DNA of 64,000 nt, from positions 716,001-780,000 of the forward strand of contig WPIO01000091.1 of NCBI GenBank assembly GCA_009760855.2. Reading direction: 5' to 3'. A program made the translations under genes and the position numbers. The stretch comes from Cristatella mucedo (lineage: Eukaryota; Bryozoa; Phylactolaemata; Cristatellidae). The notes under the pieces are model-generated. The model searched no databases and was not told the origin of the DNA. It saw only the letters and a list, made by a program, of their open reading frames with translations. Numbering within the stretch: the first letter of the stretch is position 1; each line of letters begins with the position of its first letter. This document shows positions 57,801 through 64,000 of this stretch, piece by piece.

Positions 57801-60800
57801 CCTACTTAGGAATGCAGACATGGGTAGAGTGTCTCTTCTTGTTTTGCTCGATCTTTCGGCAGCTTTTGATACCATCGATCACAAAGTACTTCCAGAGCGC
57901 CTCTCATCTCGCCTGGGCATCACTGGCACTGCTCTGCAGTGGTTCAGGTCCTATCTCAGTGGGAGACTCCAGAGTGTTGACGTGAATGGACAAAGATCAT
58001 CTGAAGTACCTCTAAAATATGGAGTACCTCAGAGCTCTGTGCTAGGTCCGGTCCTTTTCACCGTTTATACTCTCCCTCTCGCTGATGTGATTGCCAAGCA
58101 CAATCTAGGCTTTCACTTCTATGCGGATGACACTCAGTTGTACCTTTGCTTTGATCCCTCCCAGCCTTCGAGCACCTCAAATTCTCTCAACTCACTTGCT
58201 GCATGCATTGATGACATCCGATCATGGATGGCAGCAAATTTTCTAAAACTAAACGATGATAAAACTAACTTACTAGTTATGGGCAAACCTAGTGTTATTC
58301 AGAAATTGGAAAGGCTGACTTTCAAAATTGGCTCTGCCAGCATATCTCCAGTTGCATCAGCTCGAAATCTAGGTGTCATATTCCAAAGCGACCTCTCGTT
58401 AGACGACCACATCAGCTCCACAGTCAAATCAGCCTATTTTCAGCTTCATAACATTGCTAAAATTAGGGCTTGTTTAGATAAGGATACCACGTCCAAGTTG
58501 GTCCATGCATTCGTGACATCCCGTCTCGACTTCTGCAACTCACTGCTTACTGGCCTACCAGCATGTGCGGTCAGGCGATTGCAGCTGGTGCAAAACTCTG
58601 CAGCTAGGCTTGTCTGTCGTGAGCGTCGCAGTTGCCACATTACTCCACTTCTCGCCGACCTGCACTGGTTACCAGTCAAGCAACGGATTGACTTCAAGGT
58701 TTTGTCGCTCACTTTTAGGTCTCTTCATTCTATGGCTCCAGCCTATCTTTCAGAGATACTACCCCATCAGGCAAAGCAACGTACCACTCGCTTTTCGGAA
58801 TCCAACAGTCTAGAAATACCTCGTACAAACCTTAAATCCTTTGGAGACCGTGCATTTAGCTCGTATGCTCCCACAGCCTGGAACTCCCTCCCGACCTGCA
58901 TCAGAACATCCCCTGACCTGACCACATTTAAAAGAAACTTAAAAACATACCTATTTAGGACAGCATTTAGTGGGTCCTTGTGATTCGTCCTCGATGTGCT
59001 TATGCGTGCTGACACTGTTCATGCTGCCACTAACCACATTTGCATGCTGACCCAGTGCATGTAACCCCTAACCATGTTATTCATTTTGTTTGTTTTTCAA
59101 GCATGATTTTACTTACTATTCTATTGTGTATCACTTTGCAGCAAATGTAAAGCGCCTAGAAAGAGATTAAGTTCTCTGAGGGCGCTTTATCAAGTGCAAT
59201 ATTATTATTATTATTATTATAGACTAATAGACCGACCGATGGCAAGTAAATTGGAAAAATAACAAGTGTAACATAAGCTATCTTTTGGTGTAACCACCGT
59301 GGCCACAATGACCTTCTGAAGACCAGTACGAGTCATGGTAACATTCTTCATTAGAACTCATCCAAACATGGCTGTGTTCTAAAATCAACAAATTCAGTAC
59401 CAGTAACTATACAAATATGCCCAACCCCTCAAAAGATGCAGGACACTGGCTCTACGAAGTTCACTTCTAAAAAGCAAAAAAGTGACATTTCAACTTTTGG
59501 AAGTTCATCAAAATTCAAGTTCAAGGACATTAGGAACATGTAGCTCTACAGCCCTAAAGGCTCTTCTGTCGCTATACAAAAAGAGGCTGTTTAATCAGCT
59601 AGGATTTTACATATAGATCCATGGTGCTCAGACCTGACCTACTAGCTGCCAACAGACTGGCCACAAGGCGATTGATGTAGTATATGAGCCAGCCTCTGTT
59701 GGTCGGCACTGATTGACATTGAGTTATTTTGCTTATTAAGCTTATTAAGTTATTCAGCTCTCACATGCTGTTTGTTTCGGATTTGCTAACTGTATTGCCT
59801 ATGCTATGAGCAATTCTCGAGTGAAGCCACTGCACAAACCTTCCACTCATACGTGATGGCCGAGACCGAGACCAAGCTTAGCCCAGCATCTATAGCAGCA
59901 GAGGACGGCTACAGTGTATCTCCGTCAGTAACTCCACAAAGTCATAAAGACCATGTGGGTGTTACGCAGGAGAGTTTTGTATAGCGCACTCACAGCCTAA
60001 GCGGCTTTCGGTACGTATTCGGTAGCCAACAGACTTCGTCTCACGCAACAAAGAGAAAGTGGGAAGCATAGCAGAGTTGGGAGAGCAGTTGAGGTAGTGA
60101 GTAGCATAGAAGTAGCAGTTCAGGACCGCTGAAAAAGATGTGATCTATAAGAGAGAACATAGCAATAAATATTCCCTGCCAGAGTGACACCACTGTCAAC
60201 TCTAATAACAAGGCTGCTTAGTAGTTAATCAGTGGGGAGTGGTGAAGTCTCTTTCGTCGGCATTTATTTAAGCATGTAAACCACAACTGCGATTCAGCTG
60301 TTTAGATAGCTTTAAGTCAAAACATAAACTAGTTCCTGCATTTATGTGAAATGTTGACCTAGAGTCAGAGCCAGCACACGAGCAAGAATAGTGAAAGAGA
60401 AAGGAGGGAGCTATAGTAGGGAGGGAGAGGGCATGGATATGAGGAGAGTGCACGAAGGAAAGAGACGGACCGGATAGGGTGGGGTGACAGAGTGGCCCAG
60501 CTGTGGTAGGCTGTCGCTGGAGCCTCTGTGTAGAGAGAGCTAAGACGATGAGAAGGGCAGCAAGCCAGACACGGGGGACCTAGTACCTTGGCTGAGAATT
60601 ACCGGGGGTCGTGCATCTAGGGAAGAACGATAAGATCGACAGATCGCTCAGAAATTCGCACGTGATAGTGCAGTCATGACACCAGTCGGGAGTGAGTTCC
60701 AGGCTTTGGGAGCATACCAACTAAAGACACGGTCTCCACCGTCTCGTAATTATAATTTTGATTGTAATACAGGAGTCTATAATTGGTTCAGACAACTGAG

Positions 60801-61420
60801 AGCAGCTACCATTTTCACTAACTCGATCTACTTGTTAATTAATATATTTGAAAAAACCGCAACAGAGTGAAGCCGCTAAAGTCGAAGCACGGAGTAGCAA
60901 GGTAAGACTCGTGTGTGTGCGTGCGTGTGTGTGTACATAGCTGGCGGGTCTCCTAGAAACATCTGTGCATGGTGGGGGTCTGAAAAACACCTACAAAAAC
61001 ATAAAACATGGGAGTGTAGGGCAATTTCCCAACCCGAATCTCATTGCTGACTCTACAGACACCTTTGCTAAACCAACCGCCTTCAAAAAACTATGTCACT
61101 CTCCAAAACGTAAGACCAGGGCTGTCATGCTACTTACGATGTCGTTCTGACTCCTTTTCCACCCACAAAATCCACAGGAGGGCCAATGACACCTGCTGCC
61201 TGCACTAACGGGCAAGCATGCATGGAAATCAGCTGGATAATTCATAAGACCAGACCCTCATATCTGCCACCAGATTAGAGAGGAAAAAAGCTATCAGAAC
61301 ATTGCCAGCTTACAAGAAGTGTTTGAAACTTACCTATACCTGTCAATTAAATTCAAAGAAATACTAGTAAAATAAAGTAGAGCCTCTATGTATGTATGCC
61401 TTCAACTGGACTACTTTTAA

Positions 61421-61452
<32 letters not shown>

Positions 61453-63663
61453 GAATATATGATGATATATATATATATAAATCATCATATTAAGCAGACA
61501 GGAAGACCTGCAAGTAGTGAGTGATAGACGTCTAGTCGGGATCTCACAAATGCAAAGACCAGCTTGGCTATGGAGTCCTTATCTAAGTGGTCTCGAATTT
61601 TTGCCATAAACCTAGGGGGAAGTATGCAAACGTGACTGTAGTGCTGATGTGCTCATCTAGTAAATAGTCAATTGTGCTTGGCGATTAGAGAGAAGAAGGA
61701 CACTCAAAGACTTATAACGGATCCCTGGGGTTTTACCCACGCACCAAGGATTAGTTGGATGATTGGTTTCCATTGAAATCTACTCTGTGAATTCTCCCAC
61801 TGAGATAAGGAATACACGATTGTTTCACAGTACCAGTGACGTTTAGGCGAGACAGCAAGCGCTCAAGAATGATATGGTGATCAATGGTAACAAAAGTTGC
61901 CGAGAGCCACAGCAGGAATTAGCAAAAAGACTTGAAATTAGCTTTCTTGAGAAGAGAGTCATATACACTTGCAGCAGTGCTGACTCTGGAGTAACTTACT
62001 CCAAAAACCTGACAAAAACTTACTAGGTTCGATTTAAAGTCTGGCTATAGGAATTTAACTGGTCGGCCACTATTCATTAAGAGCCTTTTATAGGAACGGC
62101 AAAAGGAAGACTGCAGACGTTGCTGGAAGTTCACTGAGTCTATTCTTCACTTCTTAAGACCCTGAAATGTGATCTTTGAAAGATGATATGACAGAACCTG
62201 AGACTTGAGATAGCTTTGCAATCTTGGTTATTCGGGGTAGCATTAAATCTAGGGCACGGGACAGAACAGACATTAGATACCTGTCAATACAGCCAGTAGT
62301 CAGGGATTAACTTCGAGGTCAGGGCAGCAACGACAGGCTTGACAGTAGACATAGAGAACGAGCAAAAATCGCAGGATGAAGACCCAATGGAGAATGACAT
62401 TTTGGTGATGGGATCTCTTAATTTTGTCAACTTTATGACACTTAGAAAAACGATTGGCTAGATCCCCATAAGAGTCAGGAGGCATAGTGCCAACTTGGCT
62501 GGGGTCAATAAGCATTTTTGGATTGTGCATCTGCAATTGTACTCTTATAGAAGCCAGACTTGGGCTTTACAGTGATTGTTTGGTAAGACCTACAATTATT
62601 CTCGTGATCTTCGATGTAAGTCTTAATTTTGTATACTCTCTATCCAGCTAGCGCAGATGCTTCTAGGGAGTCAGCGGCACCAGGCATTAATCCTGGCTTT
62701 CTCTTTCACAGGGGCCTTACCTACTGCATTCGTATGAAAGGGGAGTCGTTCAAGACAAAGACATCAAGAAGTAGTGGCAGGGTATACAATTCTGACCTGT
62801 CAGCAGCCTAAATGAAGCAGCAGCTGAAATGTGAGGCGGCTCGTGAAAGCCAAATGGCGAGGTTCTAAGTAGAAAAACGTAGCGATAAGACAGCCACAAA
62901 GTACACTCCACGCCACTGTGTTGGCTATGCCCGACATCGAGTATCAAGTGGTGTCTCTCTGAGGCCAGACTACAATCTTGTCTCGCTCCTTATCTGCCTG
63001 TTGACGAAGTAAGACACTGAAAAAACTCTTTGTTCTAGGATTTCACTCTGAGAAGTACGTGATCACGGTCCTTAACAACATATTGGCGATAGAAATCGCC
63101 CGGATCAAAGGCTGAAAACCGCAAATTACGGAACTATGTACGGTGGTGAGATGGAGGCCACATCGTTAGATCGCCATCTCTGGTGGACGCAGGAGGAAGT
63201 TATGCGAAAGCGTTCCTACGAGTTTACTAAGGAGGCAGAGTAAGGCAAGTAAGAGTAAGGCAGAGTAATAGTAAGGCAAGTAAGGCAGAGTAAGGCAAGT
63301 TGCGAACGCGTAATGCGAGCATAGCGCGACAGCCGAGTTGACTCACGGAGAGGTCGCTTCGTCGGTTCGTCACATCACAACGCAGCTCAAAATTCGTGCC
63401 GACCTTTGCATTTACAGTTGATCCGGACGATTTTGTAACGATGGGTACGGGGTCTAGTGAGAGAGCTAAAACGACAATACGCAGTTTGCAGTCAGACGGT
63501 GGGGGTTACCGTCTCCCCACTTGTGCTAGGTCGGCATCGCCCAAGCCAGTGCGAATATTCCGACTCAAATGAGGATGCAAATAGCAAGCTACAGCGTCTT
63601 GGTACATCTGCACTTACCTGGACTTATAAGCACTAAGACCACAATTAGGTACACAGCGTCCAT
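51757..63663 (-). CDS. Lachesin-like GPI-anchored protein with three Ig domains
   Basis: This is a cell-surface immunoglobulin-superfamily adhesion protein of the lachesin/neurotrimin type. Recognised exons (minus, 5' to 3'): 63663-63618 (signal peptide), 56564-56383 (Ig1, second half, DAGTYYC), 56268-56108 (Ig2, first half, LALYCVAQGLPKPIIRW), 55895-55784 (Ig2, second half, EGPYVCTAGNGIGQA), 52954-52810 (Ig3, first half, ARMYCSIAANPTPDLIWW), 52378-52188 (Ig3, second half, DDYGRIFRCYASSDLGQ), and 51863-51757 (hydrophobic C-terminus, stop at 51757). Phases agree from 56564 to the stop. The exon for the first half of Ig1 (first Cys and Trp) was not found in 56.6-63.6 kb. It may be diverged, or hidden among the LINE copies there. 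GPI anchoring is inferred from the C-terminal hydrophobic segment without a cytoplasmic tail. Confidence 0.88.
52188..52378 (-). CDS. Lachesin-like exon: Ig3, second half
   Basis: The exon encodes SINERILYNSSRFTVTTLVA, TKLLINGGVTQDDYGRIFRC and YASSDLGQNFAAITIT. DDYGRIFRCYA..DLG is the closing Ig motif. The acceptor is TTTAAG, the donor C|GTAAGT. Confidence 0.88.
52416..52500 (+). repeat. Unclassified dispersed repeat, copy 1
   Basis: AAATGATCAGCCATTAGGAG, GATGCAACAGTGGTTG and AGCTAATTACTAAAC recur at 53497-53580. It lies 38 bases upstream of the Ig3 second-half exon acceptor. Confidence 0.75.
52810..52954 (-). CDS. Lachesin-like exon: Ig3, first half
   Basis: The exon encodes PPQITPDSTQISQAVGYQAR and MYCSIAANPTPDLIWWTRDG. 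Acceptor GTTTTAG completes Tyr (VRYPPQI), and the donor is CCAGG|GTTAGT. Confidence 0.9.
53400..53490 (+). mobile_element. SINE-A head fragment
   Basis: CCGAGTGGTTAAGGTGCTCG (A-box region), then GACCGAGGTCAATG and GACTGAGGTCGTGT. The 3' half is missing. Confidence 0.72.
53497..53580 (+). repeat. Unclassified dispersed repeat, copy 2
   Basis: A direct-orientation partner of 52416-52500 with about 80% similarity over 75 bases, directly following the SINE-A fragment. Confidence 0.75.
54119..54205. repeat. (CA)n-rich microsatellite
   Basis: Imperfect ACACAC/GCGC repeats in the intron between Ig2 and Ig3 exons. Confidence 0.9.
54538..55035 (+). mobile_element. LINE-A 3' copy containing a SINE-A insertion
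   Basis: It starts with the codons for W/LNSLP (CTGGAACTCCCTCCCGACTT), continues through the 3' UTR, is interrupted at 54766-54919, then finishes with hairpin and ATTATTATT. Confidence 0.9.
54766..54919 (+). mobile_element. SINE-A copy with target-site duplication
   Basis: 154 bases between direct repeats AAGCATG (54759-54765 and 54920-54926). Head GGTTTGGTCTAGCGGTTAAA (A-box), GTGGGCTCGAGCCCC (B-box), tail ATGTAAAGCGCCTGAATAGA..TTCTCTTGGGGCGCT that copies the LINE-A 3' hairpin, and an AT-rich end. Confidence 0.92.
55784..55895 (-). CDS. Lachesin-like exon: Ig2, second half
   Basis: The exon encodes GNTLQLNQVKANFEGPYVCT, AGNGIGQAKQ and IVNLGVR. Acceptor is a T-run then TAG; donor T|GTAAGC. 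It is too short to appear as a long ORF and was found by following phase from exon 56268-56108. Confidence 0.88.
56108..56268 (-). CDS. Lachesin-like exon: Ig2, first half
   Basis: The exon encodes VPVIDPLLTSSSMTVELN, LALYCVAQGLPKPIIRWERA and PLPTGSLHFE, the first Cys and Trp of a C2-type Ig domain. Acceptor CTGCAG, donor GAG|GTAGAG. Confidence 0.9.
56383..56564 (-). CDS. Lachesin-like exon: Ig1, second half
   Basis: The exon encodes STITDGQGALDQQKYGLRF, VGSDTYILIIKNINPVDAG and TYYCSIQINRITKVDDSVFV. DAGTYYC is the second-Cys signature of a V-type Ig domain. The donor is C|GTAAGT. The acceptor could be AAG at 56565 or TAG at 56577; both keep the frame. Confidence 0.88.
56895..57065 (+). mobile_element. 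SINE-B copy
   Basis: GCAAGGTGCTCACTC, CACGACCCAGGTCG, CAAATCGGTGGTGATAGCC, AAAGGCTCTTCTGCTGCTGC and AAATCAGCTAGCC follow the family order. Confidence 0.72.
57478..57615 (-). pseudogene. Possible gypsy integrase C-terminal fragment
   Basis: The minus frame GFTVVGITISSKHEYKLFDH, SGRVQKLKRHHIK resembles the C-terminal DNA-binding part of LTR-retrotransposon integrases (VV.I...Y.L.D..G..Q..H...LK). It is a short fragment next to a LINE-A 5' junction. Confidence 0.4.
57655..59220 (+). mobile_element. LINE-A copy with a 457-codon open RT frame
   Basis: The frame 57610-58983 is open over the reverse transcriptase: [105 protein letters not shown] and AWNSLPTCIRTSPDL. Catalytic YADD is intact. The VPQG motif has Ser instead of Gly. 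The 5' end (endonuclease) is missing. The 3' hairpin is followed by (ATT)n. It sits antisense in the lachesin-like gene's intron and looks the youngest copy here. Confidence 0.92.
59552..59606 (+). mobile_element. SINE-B 3' fragment
   Basis: AAAGGCTCTTCTGTCGCTAT, then ACAAAAAGAGGCTGTTTAAT, identical to the 22.2 kb copy over about 50 bases. Confidence 0.75.
59905..60145 (-). mobile_element. LINE-B 3' end fragment
   Basis: The reverse complement shares CTCCGTCAGTAACTCCACAA and AGCCTAAGCGGCTTTCGG with other tails. It preserves the intact GTGGGTGTTACGCAGG site that the MITE at 37991 interrupted elsewhere. Confidence 0.82.
60146..60669. other. Intronic stretch with no recognised feature
   Basis: Purine-rich sequence (60360-60560, many GGGAG/GAGAG runs) with a short minus-strand ORF. 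No motif, exon or repeat match was seen. Confidence 0.35.
60670..60742 (-). mobile_element. LINE-A internal fragment
   Basis: GTCGGGAGTGAGTTCCAGGC, TTTGGGAGCATACC and ACGGTCTCCA match the antisense of the RT C-terminal coding region. Confidence 0.7.
61418..61482. repeat. (AT)n-rich microsatellite
   Basis: Imperfect TATATA runs with a GAATATATGATGATATAT interruption, next to the inverted LINE-A copy. Confidence 0.88.
61500..62560 (-). mobile_element. Old LINE-A copy, minus strand
   Basis: Minus-strand translation gives, in order from high to low coordinates, SYGDLANRFSK.HKVDKI (linker), ATFVTIDHHIILERLLSRLN (RT), LLDEHISTTVTFAYF and KIRDHLDKDSIAKLVFAFVR. Many frameshifts. Confidence 0.78.
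62565..63220. other. Intronic stretch with no recognised feature
   Basis: Short ORFs only (up to 65 codons), no motifs. The missing first half of Ig1 was looked for here and not seen. Confidence 0.3.
63226..63305. repeat. Tandem repeat of GTAAGGCA-type units
   Basis: Units AGAGTAAGGCAAGTAAGG recur irregularly. Each carries GTAAG, so the array is rich in donor-like sequences on the plus strand. Confidence 0.8.
63618..63663 (-). CDS. Lachesin-like exon 1: signal peptide
   Basis: The ATG at 63663 encodes MDAVYLIVVLVLISPG, a compact signal peptide, ending with a consensus donor G|GTAAGT in phase 1. The placement as exon 1 of the Ig gene is inferred from strand, position and the lack of any other gene between. 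Confidence 0.6.
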
Positions 63664-64000
63664 TCTACGGGCAATGCAGCGACGGCGACGACCTATTTTG
63701 GGGCCGCCATAGAAGATGTATTCTGCGGTCACTCTGAGAGTTCAACCCCCAAGAATAACTATCTAAAAGCACTACAATTACAAAATTTCTTTTCTTAAGA
63801 ATTATGTACTCTTCCACACAATGGAGAGTGAGGTAAATTCGCCCGCAGCCGCTTACGCTTCCTTAAGGTGAGTGGTTATCTCCCTGTCTGTGAGTACGCC
63901 CCCCATAGACATGTTTGGGTCCCATACTCAGCTCCCGGCATCCCCTACTTTCACGGCGTCCGATGGGCTAACCGCTGAGCCCCCTATCCTGCTACACGTG

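Overview
This window is a piece of an invertebrate animal genome. It holds multi-exon genes with GT-AG introns, metazoan receptor and adhesion-molecule families, and dense interspersed repeats with no prokaryotic gene layout. Species cannot be fixed from the sequence. The gene content and the non-LTR/SINE families suggest an invertebrate, perhaps lophotrochozoan; that is inference.

Two host genes can be rebuilt exon by exon, both on the minus strand. (1) Positions 1-33522 carry a receptor guanylate cyclase. Nineteen exons have fully compatible splice phases: signal peptide and ANF-receptor ligand-binding domain (33.5-25.1 kb), transmembrane helix (24.7 kb), kinase-homology domain (21.4-13.4 kb), coiled-coil linker (10.5 kb), cyclase catalytic domain (6.0-0.8 kb), and an acidic/Ser-rich tail that runs off the left edge. 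Its first exon lies in a GC-rich, CpG-dense island (about 32.3-34.7 kb) that is probably the promoter. (2) Positions 51757-63663 carry a lachesin-like, probably GPI-anchored, three-immunoglobulin-domain cell-surface protein. A signal-peptide exon, five Ig exons and a hydrophobic C-terminal exon were found. The exon for the first half of Ig1 was not found.

Most of the rest is transposable elements. LINE-A is a jockey/CR1/L2-like non-LTR element with an (ATT)n tail and a 3' hairpin. It has about 17 copies, including a 457-codon open reverse-transcriptase frame at 57.6-59.0 kb. LINE-B is a second non-LTR family with an (ACATT)n tail and about 8 copies. SINE-A is tRNA-derived and its 3' end copies the LINE-A 3' hairpin; SINE-B is a second probable tRNA-derived family. 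Two SPIN-like hAT elements (14.8 and 38.7 kb) belong to a family known for horizontal transfer. There is also a hAT-like MITE nested in LINE-B, a pogo/Tigger-like transposon remnant, a solo LTR, and a decayed minus-strand Ty3/gypsy element (43.3-45.6 kb) with a (CCG)n expansion inside its reverse transcriptase.

Tandem repeats are prominent: several long (CT)n/(GA)n tracts (three arose inside LINE-A copies), a G-quadruplex-prone 12-bp minisatellite (9.4-9.85 kb), a 32-bp hairpin minisatellite (6.25 kb), and a degenerate ~165-bp satellite (49.9-50.8 kb). The most informative systems here are the SINE-A/LINE-A partnership, the SPIN-like elements, and the nested insertions whose target-site duplications can be read directly. 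No CRISPR, operon, origin or stand-alone tRNA/rRNA gene was seen.
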